From NCBI GenBank assembly GCA_964505555.1, contig CAZDIO010000125.1, forward strand, positions 1 through 64,000: 64,000 nucleotides of DNA, read 5' to 3'. The position numbers were made by a program, and so were the translations under genes. The notes beneath the pieces were generated by a model, which searched no databases, was not told the DNA's origin, and worked only from the letters and a program-made list of their open reading frames with translations. The DNA is from CAZDIO01 sp964505555. Its GTDB lineage: Bacteria > Bdellovibrionota_C > UBA2361 > SZUA-149 > CAZDIO01. Below, one piece after another: positions 7,066 through 17,364 of the stretch. The number at the start of each line of letters is the position of its first letter. Positions within the stretch are counted from its first letter, which is position 1.

Positions 7066-9762
7066 TTGGTGCTACTTTCTATGGGGGAGAAAAGACCAAA
7101 CCCTGATACTTTGCTTAAGTTCGCAAATGCCGAAGAGATTCGACGCAAACGCGGCCGACTAAAAATCTATCTGGGCATGGCTGCCGGTGTAGGAAAAACC
7201 TACTCGATGCTTGCTGATGCTCTTGGATTAAAAGGGAGAGGGGTTGATGTTGTCGCCGGATATATCGAGCCTCATGGTCGACCTGAGACGACTCAGCTTG
7301 CTAATTCTCTAGACTCCATTCCACCAAAAATTATTCAACATGCTGGAATTGAGCTTCGTGAATTTGATGTTGATGCTTCTTTATTACGAAAACCTGAGAT
7401 TCTCCTTGTTGATGAACTTGCTCATACCAATGCCCCAGGTTCTCGCCACATAAAACGCTGGCAAGATGTTGAAGAGATTCTTTCTTCTGGGATAGATGTT
7501 TATACAACTTTAAATATTCAGCACCTTGAGAGTTTACGTGATGTGGTTTCCCAGATCACGGGCATCACCGTCCATGAAACAGTGCCTGATCGCTTCCTTA
7601 ATAATGCCGATGAGGTTGAGTTAGTCGACATTCCTCCTAATGAACTTATTGATCGCCTTAAGCAAGGGAAAATTTATCCCCTTTCACGGGTCGACACGGC
7701 ACTTCAGAACTTTTTTAAAGAAGGAACGCTGATCGCGCTTCGCGAGCTTGTCTTAAGGCAAACAGCAGAAAGGGTAAATGCCCAAATGCGCCGGTACCGT
7801 TTACAAAATGCGGTACGTGAGGTCTGGCCCACTGGTCAACGAGTTTTGGTGTGCGTAGGAGCAAGCCCGATGGCACCACAGCTCATTCGTGCGGCAAAAC
7901 GCCTAGCAACAAGTCTCCACGCTGAACTCATCGCAGTTAATTTTCATACCCCAAAGTATGCACTTCGCTCCCTTGAAGGTCGAGCAGATGCTCTTGCAGC
8001 GTTGGATCTTGCCGAGCTCCTTGGCGCAAAAGTTATGGTTCGCCAATCAAACGATATGGTCACTGATATTCTTACTTTATGTAGTGATTATAATGTAACG
8101 GCGATTGTGATTGGAAAACCCGTTCGTCCCCGATGGAAGGAGATCTTCTCTCGAACACTTGTTGATGAATTGATTCGTCGAAGTGGCACCATTAGCGTTC
8201 ACGTTCTTGCAACGGTAGAACGCTCCTCACTTCCCGGCATCAAATTTTCCTTCAAGGGGGAGAGAAAACCAATAAAAACACTGCGAACTTTTTTTGTAGT
8301 TGCCCTCTGCACCGGCCTTGCAGCGCTTATCTATCCCTTCTTGGATCTCTCAAATATCATTATGATTTACTTTCTCGGTGTTACCTGGGTATCTACTCGG
8401 CAATCATATCGAGAAGCTCTGCTGAGCTGTCTTCTCAGTGTAGCCGCTTTTGATTTTTTCTTTGTTCCTCCTCGATTTACATTTGCTGTTGCAGATGCTC
8501 AATATTTAATTACTTTTTTTGTGATGCTCGTGATCTCAATTCTCATTAGTACACTAACGATTCGTCTAAAAGTTCAATCGCAGATGATGTCAGAACGAGA
8601 ACGTCGCACCGCAACGTTGTATGATTTTGGACGAGAGCTTCTTTCTTGCAAAGCGATAGAAGAAGTTTCACAAGCAGTTTTTAGAAAAACAACAGAGCTC
8701 TTTCAACAACAGGGCGCTCTTTTTCTCTCCTCTGATGGAGGAGTACTGGTGTTGCCCACAGAGGCCCAATCGATTTTTAGCTCTAACAATGAACTTGCCG
8801 TAGCCACTTGGGTTTTAAATAGTGGAACTTCAGCAGGAGTTGGAACCAATACCCTCTCTGGAGCTAAGGGATTTTATTTCCCGCTTAAATTTCAAGAGCA
8901 GTGTTTAGGAGTGTTAGGAATGACCCTTCCAAAACCTCTTCCCGCAGAGGAGAGATCCCTTTTTGAAGCCTTTGGAAATCAGGTGACTCTTGCACTGCAA
9001 CGAATTGCTGTTGAAAACGAGTCGCGACAGGCGGATTTAATCGCAAAAACTGAGCGATTAAGAAGCTCACTGCTAAGCTCCATCTCCCATGATCTAAGAA
9101 CCCCGCTTGCTGCAATCTCAGGTTCAGCAAGTGCTCTTGTGGAGCAACAAAACCTACCCCAGGCAAACCGCGTAGAGCTTGCACAAACCATTTGGGATGA
9201 ATCAGAACGTCTCACCCGCATTATTCGTAACGTCTTAGACCTAACAAAATTAGAGGGCGAAGGAAGAGATGGTGAAGGAATAAAACTACATCGCGAATGG
9301 CATTCACTAGAAGAGCTTATTGGCTCTGCACTCCATCGAACCGAGAAAGTATTGAAACCACGAAAAGTAATCGTAAAAGTTGACCGAGAACTTCCGCTTA
9401 TCTACGCAGATGGGCTTCTCCTGGAGCAGGTGTTTGTAAATATTCTTGAAAATGCTGCAAAACATACTCCCGAGACAACTCTCATCGAAATCGAAGCAAC
9501 TCGGCACAATTCATCAGCGGTGGTAATTCTTCGTGATAATGGTCCCGGATTAAAGGCGGGGGATGAGGAAAAAGTATTTGAAAAACTCTATCGTGGTGAG
9601 AAAACTCCCTCACAAGGATTTGGGCTTGGGCTTACCATCTGTCGCTCCATAGCGGAAGCGCACGGAGGGAGTATTCAAGCAAGAAACAGAGGAGAAAACA
9701 ACGGCGCAGAATTTGAACTCATTCTCCCCCTTGGAGATGAAGCCCCAGAGGTCCCGCTGTGA
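7066..9762 (+). CDS. kdpD: Sensor histidine kinase KdpD
   Basis: Osmosensitive K+ sensor kinase controlling kdp transcription with KdpE. Domains in order: N-terminal KdpD ATP-binding domain with Walker A GVGKT (41-45) and LLVDELAHTNAPGSRH; a Usp-like domain (about 255-385); four membrane helices of the DUF4118 region (about 405-510); a GAF-like linker; HisKA with His675 in SSISHDLRTPLA; and HATPase with NILENAAKHTP and GFGLGLTICRS. 898 aa is full length. The start is uncertain: TTG 7066, GTG 7069 and ATG 7081 are all in frame, and none has a clear ribosome site. Its stop overlaps the kdpE start. Confidence 0.96.
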   Translation: MVLLSMGEKRPNPDTLLKFANAEEIRRKRGRLKIYLGMAAGVGKTYSMLADALGLKGRGVDVVAGYIEPHGRPETTQLANSLDSIPPKIIQHAGIELREFDVDASLLRKPEILLVDELAHTNAPGSRHIKRWQDVEEILSSGIDVYTTLNIQHLESLRDVVSQITGITVHETVPDRFLNNADEVELVDIPPNELIDRLKQGKIYPLSRVDTALQNFFKEGTLIALRELVLRQTAERVNAQMRRYRLQNAVREVWPTGQRVLVCVGASPMAPQLIRAAKRLATSLHAELIAVNFHTPKYALRSLEGRADALAALDLAELLGAKVMVRQSNDMVTDILTLCSDYNVTAIVIGKPVRPRWKEIFSRTLVDELIRRSGTISVHVLATVERSSLPGIKFSFKGERKPIKTLRTFFVVALCTGLAALIYPFLDLSNIIMIYFLGVTWVSTRQSYREALLSCLLSVAAFDFFFVPPRFTFAVADAQYLITFFVMLVISILISTLTIRLKVQSQMMSERERRTATLYDFGRELLSCKAIEEVSQAVFRKTTELFQQQGALFLSSDGGVLVLPTEAQSIFSSNNELAVATWVLNSGTSAGVGTNTLSGAKGFYFPLKFQEQCLGVLGMTLPKPLPAEERSLFEAFGNQVTLALQRIAVENESRQADLIAKTERLRSSLLSSISHDLRTPLAAISGSASALVEQQNLPQANRVELAQTIWDESERLTRIIRNVLDLTKLEGEGRDGEGIKLHREWHSLEELIGSALHRTEKVLKPRKVIVKVDRELPLIYADGLLLEQVFVNILENAAKHTPETTLIEIEATRHNSSAVVILRDNGPGLKAGDEEKVFEKLYRGEKTPSQGFGLGLTICRSIAEAHGGSIQARNRGENNGAEFELILPLGDEAPEVPL

Positions 9763-10457
9763 ATATCAAACAGAAAATTCTGATTATCGATGATGAAGTT
9801 CAGATTCGTCGTTTTCTTCGCGCAAGTCTCTCCTCCGGAGATATTGAAATCCTTGAAGCCTCCACGGGAAGAGAGGGGATTTCAATGACCGCAACCCATA
9901 ATCCCGATGTGGTGCTTCTTGATCTCGGGCTTCCTGACATATCGGGAATAGAGGTATTAAAAAATATCCGGGAATGGTCAGAGGTCCCGCTCATTATTCT
10001 TTCTGCAAGAGGAGAAGAAAGCGATAAGATACTGGCGCTAGATTCTGGAGCCGATGACTACCTTACAAAACCATTTTCAGTAGGAGAACTTCAAGCTCGA
10101 ATTCGAGTGGTGTTAAGAAATAAACAAAATCCTCTCGAAGAAGCACCGACAATATTTGAAAAGGATTTTTTAAAAATTGACTTCGGTGCGCGTCGAGTAT
10201 TTGTAAATAATCAAGATGTGCACCTCACTCCGACTGAATATAAACTTCTTTCGGTACTTGTCCATCACTGTGGGCGGGTGCTCACCCATAAACAACTGCT
10301 TAATGAGGTCTGGGGTGCAGCTTACGCCAATCAGACCCATTACCTCCGAGTTTTTATGGGGCAGCTTCGACAAAAAATTGAGCGAGATCCTGCCCAACCC
10401 CAGTTTTTCATAACGGAACCAGGAGTTGGGTATCGATTTCAGTGCGAATTCGATTAG
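9759..10457 (+). CDS. kdpE: Response regulator KdpE
   Basis: OmpR/PhoB-type DNA-binding regulator that activates the kdp operon when phosphorylated by KdpD. The receiver domain has the acidic pair IIDDE, phospho-acceptor Asp55 (VVLLDLGLPD), Ser in ILSARG and Lys in YLTKPF. The winged-helix C-terminus shows LTPTEYKLL and the wing GVGYRF. It starts at GTG in a GTGA overlap with the kdpD stop, so the two are translationally coupled. It is convergent with gcvP 29 bases away, with no evident terminator hairpin. Confidence 0.97.
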   Translation: MNIKQKILIIDDEVQIRRFLRASLSSGDIEILEASTGREGISMTATHNPDVVLLDLGLPDISGIEVLKNIREWSEVPLIILSARGEESDKILALDSGADDYLTKPFSVGELQARIRVVLRNKQNPLEEAPTIFEKDFLKIDFGARRVFVNNQDVHLTPTEYKLLSVLVHHCGRVLTHKQLLNEVWGAAYANQTHYLRVFMGQLRQKIERDPAQPQFFITEPGVGYRFQCEFD

Positions 10458-10486
10458 CTCTTCGTATTCCTCTCTATTCCTCCTCT

Positions 10487-13390
10487 TTATTCCCCAATAG
10501 GAACACAAGAGCAAAATAGATTTCTATCCCCGTAGGCGTTATCAATCCGCGAGACACTTGGCCAGAATTTAAATTCATGGAGTGACTTTACTGGAAACGC
10601 TGCCTTCTCTCTTGAGTAAGAGCGATCCCACGCTTCAGAGATTACTACCGAAGCGGTATGCGGGGCATTTTTTAACACGTTATCCTCGCGACTAGCCTCA
10701 CCTTCCTCGATCTCTTGAATCTCGCCATAAATGGAGATCATCGCCTCACAGAAGCGATCAAGCTCTTCTTTTGATTCACTCTCAGTTGGCTCCACCATCA
10801 ACGTGCCAACCACTGGGAAAGACACCGTCGGTGCATGAAAGCCGTAATCCATCAGACGCTTTGCGATATCAATCTCATCAACACCGGCTCGCTTCTTAAT
10901 CGCTCGGATATCTAAGATACACTCATGAGCAACAAAGCCGTTCTGTCCCCGATAGAGGATCGGATAGTATTGCTCAAGGCGCTTTGCGAGGTAATTAGCG
11001 TTTAAAATCGCAACCTCGGTGGCACGCTTTAATCCATCAGCACCCATCATTTTAATATAGGCCCAAGGGATCGGTAAGATCCCTGCTGAGCCCCACGCCG
11101 CAGAACACACCGGACCGATCGCCGAAGCGCCTCCAACACGATTGGTAAAATGTCCTGGCAAAAACTCCACCAGATGCGCAGCCACTCCGATCGGACCTAC
11201 TCCTGGTCCTCCTCCGCCGTGAGGAATACAAAATGTTTTGTGTAAATTAAGATGACAAACATCTGCTCCAAAATCTCCCGGACGACACAACCCAACCTGG
11301 GCGTTAAAGTTCGCACCATCCATGTACACCTGCCCACCATGCTGGTGAATCACAGAACAGATCTCCGCAATCGCTTCTTCAAATACGCCGTGTGTTGAAG
11401 GATAGGTGATCATCAAACAGGAGAGGTTTGCTTTGTGCTCCTCTGCTTTTCTTTTGAGATCAGAAACATCAACGTTCCCATTTGCATCACAACTTACAAC
11501 TACAACTTCCATCCCCACCATCGACGCCGTTGCTGGGTTTGTGCCGTGTGCAGAAGCTGGGATTAAGCAGATATTTCGGTGTGCTTGCTTATTTTTTCGA
11601 TGATAGGCACGAATTACTAGTAACCCTGCATACTCACCCTGCGACCCCGCATTTGGTTGTAAAGAAACTCCCTTAAAACCGGTAAGCTCACAGAGCATCG
11701 CTTCAAGCTCATCGGTGAGTTCCTGATATCCCCGAGTTTGATCAGCTGGCGAGAAAGGATGAATATTTGAAAATTCTGGCCAGGTAATTGGATACATCTC
11801 TGCGGAAGCGTTTAGCTTCATCGTGCATGAGCCAAGAGGGATCATCGAGCTTGTAAGCGAGAGATCTTTTGACTCAAGTCGACGCATGTAACGAAGAAGC
11901 TCTGTTTCAGAGTGATAGCGACTAAATACCGGATGGGTAAGATACTGAGACTTTCTTTGAAAAGCACCCGGAACTGCGGACGTGCTGGTCAGGAGCTCAG
12001 AAAGCGAAAAAGGAAGCTTATCTTTTCCAGAAAAAGATAATAAGAGCTCTTCAAGAAGGAACTCGTCTGTTACCTCATCAAGAGAGATTCCCAAGCTTTC
12101 ATCTTCAAATTCACGAAGATTAATCTTTCTCCCGAGCGCTCTTTTTTTAATCGCTTCTTTATCTCCTTTTACCTCGACCCTGATCGTATCAAAAAACGCT
12201 GCGTAGCGAATAGTAAAGCCTAGCTTCTTTAACCCTTCACTAAGGATTACGGTTTTTCGATGTACCGCCTGACCAATTCTTTTTAACCCTTTTGGACCGT
12301 GATAGACCGCATACATGCTGGCAATCACCGCAAGAAGCACCTGCGCTGTGCAGATGTTGCTGGTTGCTCGCTCCCGCTTGATATGCTGCTCACGCGTTTG
12401 AAGTGAGAGTCTATAGGCAAGTCTTCCCGTAGCATCTTTTGACACTCCAACAAGCCTTCCTGGCATAAAGCGCTGAAACTCCTTCTTTGTTGCAAAAAAC
12501 GCTGCGTGCGGGCCTCCAAAACCAAAGGGCACACCAAAGCGTTGAGTGTTTCCCACCACCACATCGGCACCCCATTCTCCAGGAGGGGTGAGCATCGTAA
12601 GTGACAAGATATCAGCAGCAACAATAACGAGGATCTCTTTAGCGTTTAGGATCTTTGCAAACTCTCGGTAATCAACAAGTGCTCCATCCGTAGTTGGATA
12701 CTGAACGAGAACCCCGACATATTTTTTATCTGGAACAAAAGCTTCTTTTGTTCCAACCTCGACCTCAATACTTAGTGCTTCGGCTCTTGTCTTTACGACA
12801 TCTATCGTTTGCGGGTGAACACTATCAAGAACGTAGAACTTCGTTCGCTCTTCTGACCCGTGAACACGAGCACAGAGCATCATCGCTTCTGCCGCTGCGG
12901 TCGCCTCGTCAAGAAGAGAGGCGTTTGCAAGCTCCATCGCCGTAAGATCGCAAACCATTGTTTGAAAATTAATTAGCGCTTCAAGACGACCTTGAGAGAT
13001 CTCAGCTTGGTATGGGGTGTATTGGGTGTACCAACCAGGATTTTCTAAAATATTTCGTTGAATCACCCCCGGAGTAATCGTTCCTGAGTAGCCCATCCCG
13101 ATCAAACTATGAAATACAGAGTTCTTTGCAGCAATCCCACGGAGGGTTTGGAGCATCTGCCTCTCGGTTTGAGGGCGAGAAAGTTCGAGCGAGCCTTTTA
13201 ATCGAATTGAGCGGGGAACTGTTTTTTCGGTAAGCTCATCAAGCGAAACAAGACTGAGCATCCGAAGCATCTCGTCGATATCATCATTTCGGGGACCGAC
13301 ATGACGAGAGAGAAACTCTCCTTCTTCAAAGCCAATTTCATTTTTTAAATCATCTTTTCCACTCTCAAGAGACTTCATTACAACACTCAT
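10487..13390 (-). CDS. gcvP: Glycine dehydrogenase (decarboxylating), full-length P-protein
   Basis: PLP-dependent P-protein of the glycine cleavage system. It decarboxylates glycine and transfers aminomethyl to lipoyl-GcvH. At 967 aa both halves (GcvPA- and GcvPB-like) are fused, as in proteobacteria. The PLP lysine is Lys718 in HLNLHKTFCIP, followed by the glycine-rich HGGGGPGVGPIGV loop. The N-terminal half has GYSGTITPGVI and NPGWYTQYTPYQ. AAGGGA precedes the ATG, and the gene follows gcvH by 7 bases. Confidence 0.97.
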   Translation of the reverse strand: MSVVMKSLESGKDDLKNEIGFEEGEFLSRHVGPRNDDIDEMLRMLSLVSLDELTEKTVPRSIRLKGSLELSRPQTERQMLQTLRGIAAKNSVFHSLIGMGYSGTITPGVIQRNILENPGWYTQYTPYQAEISQGRLEALINFQTMVCDLTAMELANASLLDEATAAAEAMMLCARVHGSEERTKFYVLDSVHPQTIDVVKTRAEALSIEVEVGTKEAFVPDKKYVGVLVQYPTTDGALVDYREFAKILNAKEILVIVAADILSLTMLTPPGEWGADVVVGNTQRFGVPFGFGGPHAAFFATKKEFQRFMPGRLVGVSKDATGRLAYRLSLQTREQHIKRERATSNICTAQVLLAVIASMYAVYHGPKGLKRIGQAVHRKTVILSEGLKKLGFTIRYAAFFDTIRVEVKGDKEAIKKRALGRKINLREFEDESLGISLDEVTDEFLLEELLLSFSGKDKLPFSLSELLTSTSAVPGAFQRKSQYLTHPVFSRYHSETELLRYMRRLESKDLSLTSSMIPLGSCTMKLNASAEMYPITWPEFSNIHPFSPADQTRGYQELTDELEAMLCELTGFKGVSLQPNAGSQGEYAGLLVIRAYHRKNKQAHRNICLIPASAHGTNPATASMVGMEVVVVSCDANGNVDVSDLKRKAEEHKANLSCLMITYPSTHGVFEEAIAEICSVIHQHGGQVYMDGANFNAQVGLCRPGDFGADVCHLNLHKTFCIPHGGGGPGVGPIGVAAHLVEFLPGHFTNRVGGASAIGPVCSAAWGSAGILPIPWAYIKMMGADGLKRATEVAILNANYLAKRLEQYYPILYRGQNGFVAHECILDIRAIKKRAGVDEIDIAKRLMDYGFHAPTVSFPVVGTLMVEPTESESKEELDRFCEAMISIYGEIQEIEEGEASREDNVLKNAPHTASVVISEAWDRSYSREKAAFPVKSLHEFKFWPSVSRIDNAYGDRNLFCSCVPIGE

Positions 13391-13397
13391 AGTTCCC

Positions 13398-13787
13398 TTA
13401 CTTCAGTAATTCCCCAATATAGCTCTCATACTGCGAAGCATTCATCAGCTCAGAAAGCTGGTTCTTATTTGTTGGCTCAATGATAATCATCCATGCATCC
13501 TTATGTGGCGAGCTGTTTACCAGTTCAGGCGCTGAGCCAAGACCATCATTAACCTGGGCAACCACTCCATCAATTGGAGAATAGATATCACTTACCGCCT
13601 TAACTGACTCTACGGTACCAAAAGACTCTCCTTTCTTAATAGTAGCACCTACAGCGGGAAGCTCAACAAACACCACATCTCCTAGCTCCTTTTGAGCATA
13701 GTCGGTGATGCCTACATACACCTTGCCACCTTCCTCTTTCGCCCATTCATGATCTTTTGTGTATCGAAGCTCTGCTGGAACAACCAT
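13398..13787 (-). CDS. gcvH: Glycine cleavage system H protein
   Basis: Lipoylated shuttle protein carrying the aminomethyl group between GcvP, GcvT and lipoamide dehydrogenase. The 129-aa protein has the lipoylation motif ESVKAVSD with Lys63, the HEWA N-terminal motif and the DAWMI C-terminal block. The start lies 2 bases after the gcvT stop, with AAGGAG inside the gcvT 3' end. No gcvL (lpd) gene is in the window. Confidence 0.97.
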   Translation of the reverse strand: MVVPAELRYTKDHEWAKEEGGKVYVGITDYAQKELGDVVFVELPAVGATIKKGESFGTVESVKAVSDIYSPIDGVVAQVNDGLGSAPELVNSSPHKDAWMIIIEPTNKNQLSELMNASQYESYIGELLK

Positions 13788-13789
13788 CT

Positions 13790-14923
13790 CTATTTCTCCT
13801 TTCGCTTATAAAATGGAACTTTTATTACCTGAATTGCTAACTTTCGTCCGCGCACCTCCGCAAGAAGCTCCGTGCCGAGCGTTGCATATTCTGTTTCTAC
13901 AAAAGCAAGACCGATCGCTCGATTGACCGTGGGGGGTTTTGTCCCACTGGTAGCCCAACCGATCTCCTGACCTTTTGGAGAGAAGATCTTCATCTCCCCC
14001 CGCACGATCCCCGGTTCACAGACCTCAAAGCCGATAAGCTTTATCTTTGAACCTTGCTCTTTCTCTTTAAGGAGGGATTCTCGTCCGATAAAATCTTCTT
14101 TATTGAATTTTACCACCCATCCCAACCCAGAAGAGAGGACACTAATAATGTCACTAAGTTCATGTCCGTGGAGCGGAAAGCCTGCCTCAAGTCGGAGCGT
14201 ATCTCGCGCCCCAAGCCCTGCTGGCTTGACCCCAAACTGGGCTCCTTCCGTGATCAGCATCTTCCAAAAACTTGGGGTATCTGCCGCTGCACAAAAGAGC
14301 TCAAATCCATCTTCTCCCGTATATCCCGTTCGAGCAACGATGCCCTTTTTCGGGGTGGTGGTGTTTGTAGAAACCGACTCAACCTGAAATGAAGGGAAGG
14401 ATTTTAGATCAAATGCTTGCGAGGGGAAGATTCGTTCCAAAAGATTTTGAGCCTTTGGTCCCTGAATTGCAATCTGACCATAGGAGGGTGAGGCATCTTC
14501 GATAATTGTTTTTCGTCGGCTGTGGGTGAGAAGCCAGTGGTAATCTTTTTCGATATTTGAGGCGTTTACACAGAGTAGATACTCTTCATCTTTTAGTTGA
14601 TAGACAATGATATCATCAACAGCTCCACCTTGAGGATTAAGAAGGAGTGAATACTGCGCTCGCCCCGGAGTTAATTTCGATACATCGTTACTGGTGAGGT
14701 ATTGTAAAAACGGAAGGGCGTTTGGACCACGAATAAAGATCTCTCCCATGTGGGAAACATCAAACAGCCCAACCTGGTTTCGTACCGTGAGGTGTTCATC
14801 GACAAGCCCACTATACTGAACGGGCATACTCCACCCACCAAACTCGGTAAAGCGCGCACCAAGCTCCTGATGGCAAGAATAAAGAGGGGTTCGTTTTAGT
14901 GCGGTTCCAGTTGGGGTATTCAT
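13790..14923 (-). CDS. gcvT: Aminomethyltransferase, glycine cleavage T protein
   Basis: Transfers the methylene group from aminomethyl-GcvH to tetrahydrofolate, releasing ammonia. Family blocks include FDVSHMGEI (about 54-62), the folate-binding ARTGYTGEDGFEL (about 195-207) and GLGARDTLRLEAGFPLHG (about 240). 377 aa is standard. AAGGGC precedes the ATG. It is first in a gcvT-gcvH-gcvP operon. folD, which interconverts the 5,10-methylene-THF product, lies just upstream on the same strand. Confidence 0.96.
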   Translation of the reverse strand: MNTPTGTALKRTPLYSCHQELGARFTEFGGWSMPVQYSGLVDEHLTVRNQVGLFDVSHMGEIFIRGPNALPFLQYLTSNDVSKLTPGRAQYSLLLNPQGGAVDDIIVYQLKDEEYLLCVNASNIEKDYHWLLTHSRRKTIIEDASPSYGQIAIQGPKAQNLLERIFPSQAFDLKSFPSFQVESVSTNTTTPKKGIVARTGYTGEDGFELFCAAADTPSFWKMLITEGAQFGVKPAGLGARDTLRLEAGFPLHGHELSDIISVLSSGLGWVVKFNKEDFIGRESLLKEKEQGSKIKLIGFEVCEPGIVRGEMKIFSPKGQEIGWATSGTKPPTVNRAIGLAFVETEYATLGTELLAEVRGRKLAIQVIKVPFYKRKEK

Positions 14924-15030
14924 TATTAGCCCTTAACAGCTAGAGCTATAGGGTACTTAGAACAAAAAGGAAAGGAATGTTATCTTTAATATACTTAAGG
15001 AGTTGCGTATTTGAGAGATCTTTTTGTGCC

Positions 15031-15918
15031 CTAGGATCGGTCTACGTATGTATCGAACGTGTTTTGAAGAAGCATCGCAACCGTCATCGGACCTACTCCG
15101 CCCGGCACGGGGGTAATTGCTGAGCAAATTTTTGATACTTCATCAAAATCGACATCCCCAACTAACTTTCCTTCAGAATCGCGGTTGATCCCAACATCAA
15201 TAACGATCGCTCCTTTCTTAATCCAAGAGCCTTTTACAAGTTTTGGATTCCCTACCGCAGCAATAACGATCTCTGCGTTCATGCATTCTGCACGGAGATC
15301 TCGAGTCTTTGAGTGACAGTAGGTAACTGTGCAGTTCTTCTCTAAGAGCATGATCCCTAACGGTTTTCCAACAAGGATGGAGCGTCCAAGTATCGTCGCC
15401 TTAAGACCTGCAAGGTCTTTTGAAAGACCGAGCGCCTCTTGTGCTTTCTCAATAAGTTTTATAACGCCTGCAGGCGTACAAGGGCGGGGAGCTTTTTCAT
15501 GTCTTAGTAACAATCCCTGGTTAAAGGGATGAAGACCATCGACATCTTTTTTGGGAGCAATAGCGACAATGGCTCTAAATTCATCTAATCCCTTTGGAAG
15601 TGGGAGTTGAAGAAGGATCCCATCGACCGCTGGATCGGTATTGAGTTGAGAGATCTTTTCAATTAACTCTTCGTTGGTGCAGTTCTCTCCGAGCTTAATA
15701 TCACGAACCGTAAATCCACATTTCTCTGCGCTTTTTGTTTTTGCTCGCACATACACCTTTGATGCAGGGTTTTCACCTACTAAAATCACGGCAAGACCTG
15801 GGGGGCGGGCGAGGGTTTCTGAGCTTTTTGTGACCTTTCTTGTTAGCTCAAGTTGAAGCTCTTCTGCTATCGCCTTTCCATCGATTATTTTGGCGGGGAT
15901 TTTTTCGTTATTGTGCAT
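15031..15918 (-). CDS. folD: Bifunctional methylenetetrahydrofolate dehydrogenase / cyclohydrolase FolD
   Basis: Converts 5,10-methylene-THF to 10-formyl-THF via methenyl-THF. The 295-aa protein has the catalytic Tyr/Lys region YVRAKTKSAEK (about 57-67), GILLQLPLP, the NADP-binding GRSILVGKPLG (about 183) and the C-terminal PVPGGVGPMTVAML. It ends 107 bases before gcvT on the same strand, so it supplies the same C1 pool. No clear ribosome site precedes the ATG. I see no terminator or riboswitch in the gap. Confidence 0.96.
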   Translation of the reverse strand: MHNNEKIPAKIIDGKAIAEELQLELTRKVTKSSETLARPPGLAVILVGENPASKVYVRAKTKSAEKCGFTVRDIKLGENCTNEELIEKISQLNTDPAVDGILLQLPLPKGLDEFRAIVAIAPKKDVDGLHPFNQGLLLRHEKAPRPCTPAGVIKLIEKAQEALGLSKDLAGLKATILGRSILVGKPLGIMLLEKNCTVTYCHSKTRDLRAECMNAEIVIAAVGNPKLVKGSWIKKGAIVIDVGINRDSEGKLVGDVDFDEVSKICSAITPVPGGVGPMTVAMLLQNTFDTYVDRS

Positions 15919-16223
15919 GTCTAGATGGCGATGAAATTAACAAAAGAGCGCTTCTTAAAAGGGTTGAGTGTAGAATGGAACCTTGCAGTAAAACAATCTA
16001 TGTTATTTTACTTAAAAAATCAGTATTAATATCAAGAGGTTTGAGTTCTTTTTTCTAAAAATGCGCCGCGAATGTTGAAATTTTTGGGTAATTATAATAC
16101 CCTATGTGGCGCCTATTAAATACACACTTCAATATCATCATGTCTTGAGGTTTAGTTCATTGGTTATAGGCGTGTTACTAGCAGTGCAATCAGAACATTC
16201 TTTGTAAGGAGATAACAAATTTT
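15919..16223. other. Divergent intergenic region between folD and ald
   Basis: 305 bases without a credible gene. It contains a nested inverted repeat: GCGCC at 16063 with GGCGC at 16108, and inside it GGGTA at 16086 with TACCC at 16098, around TATAAT at 16093. No well-spaced -35 was found for that TATAAT. AAGGAGATAAC precedes the ald start. It may be a structured leader or operator for ald; this is inference. Confidence 0.4.
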
Positions 16224-17363
16224 ATGATAATCGGTGTTCCCCGTGAGCGAAAAGAAGGCGAGAGACGAGTAGCAATCACTCCAGATGGTGTTCAAGAGCT
16301 AACTGCAAAAGGCCACACGATCGTTATTGAAACCGAGGCTGGGCAGTTAAGTGGATTTAGTGATGATGACTTTCACCGTGTAGGTGCGCAGATTGTAAAC
16401 TCCTTAGAGAAGGTCTGGTCCAAAGCTGAACTCCTCTTAAAAGTTAAAGAACCAGCACCAGAAGAGATAAAATTTTTCCGGCCTGGACTTCCCGTATTTT
16501 CCTTTCTTCACCTGGCTCCTCAACCAGAGCTTACCAAAGCGATGGTTGATAGTGGCGTTACTGGGCTCGATTATGACCTGGTAATGCTTGATGATGGCAG
16601 ACTGCCTATTCTTGAGCCGATGAGCATTATCGCAGGAAAGCTCGCCATCCAGTGCGGTGGATATGCCCTTCAAGCTAACAGTGGTGGACGAGGTGTTCTC
16701 CTTGGTGGCTCCGTTGGTGTGCGTCCAGCTCGGGTGGTGGTCATTGGGGCTGGAGCCTCTGGAAGTAACGCTGCTCGAGTCGCGATCGGATGTGGAGCAG
16801 AGGTTACTATTTTAGATATTAATCTTACAAAGCTTGCTCCGTTTACGGATGGCGCATTTCGTGCCCGCACCCTTCATTCAACACCAAATGCACTGAAGCG
16901 TGAGCTTCAGGAAGCAGATCTTGTTGTCGGAGCGGTGCTTATTCCAGGAGCGCTTGCGCCACGGGTGGTCACTCGAGATCATCTCTCCTCGATGAAACCA
17001 GGATCGGTGCTTGTTGATATCTCCATTGACCAAGGAGGAATTGCAGAAACAAGTCGGCCCACAAGCCATGCTCATCCAACTTATGTTGAGTGTGGGGTGA
17101 TCCATTACTGCGTTCCAAATATGCCGGCGCTTGTTCCAAGAACATCAACGGAAGCATTAACCAGTGCCACGCTTCCATGGGTGAAGATGATCGCCGAGAG
17201 AGGAGTTGAAGGAGCACTCTTACATTCGATTCCACTTCGAAGAGCGCTTACGAGCTACCAAAAGAATCTAACAAATTCGGTCATCGGAAGTGCAATGAAC
17301 ATGCGCGCACTTGATGAGCTCTCAACCGATAAGCTTCTCTCTGAAGGTCGAAACGAGAGATAG
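16224..17363 (+). CDS. ald: Alanine dehydrogenase
   Basis: NAD-dependent oxidative deamination of L-alanine to pyruvate and ammonia, or the reverse. It starts MIIGVPRERKEGERRVAITP, the family N-terminus with the substrate-binding Arg. LLKVKEP (about 73), SFLHLAP and the NAD-binding VVVIGAGASGSNAARVA (about 170) follow. VPNMPALVPRTST is the conserved C-terminal block. 379 aa is slightly above the usual 370. It stands alone on the plus strand with a strong AAGGAG and ends 19 bases from the convergent GT87 gene. Confidence 0.95.
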   Translation: MIIGVPRERKEGERRVAITPDGVQELTAKGHTIVIETEAGQLSGFSDDDFHRVGAQIVNSLEKVWSKAELLLKVKEPAPEEIKFFRPGLPVFSFLHLAPQPELTKAMVDSGVTGLDYDLVMLDDGRLPILEPMSIIAGKLAIQCGGYALQANSGGRGVLLGGSVGVRPARVVVIGAGASGSNAARVAIGCGAEVTILDINLTKLAPFTDGAFRARTLHSTPNALKRELQEADLVVGAVLIPGALAPRVVTRDHLSSMKPGSVLVDISIDQGGIAETSRPTSHAHPTYVECGVIHYCVPNMPALVPRTSTEALTSATLPWVKMIAERGVEGALLHSIPLRRALTSYQKNLTNSVIGSAMNMRALDELSTDKLLSEGRNER

Positions 17364-17364
17364 G

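Noticed and set aside
10487..13390. Several plus-strand ORFs of 60-100 aa antisense to gcvP
   Set aside because: They are low-complexity or arginine/serine-rich shadows of a well-supported gene.
14924..15030. Glycine riboswitch upstream of gcvT
   Set aside because: I looked for the conserved aptamer core in the 107-base gap and saw neither it nor a tandem arrangement.
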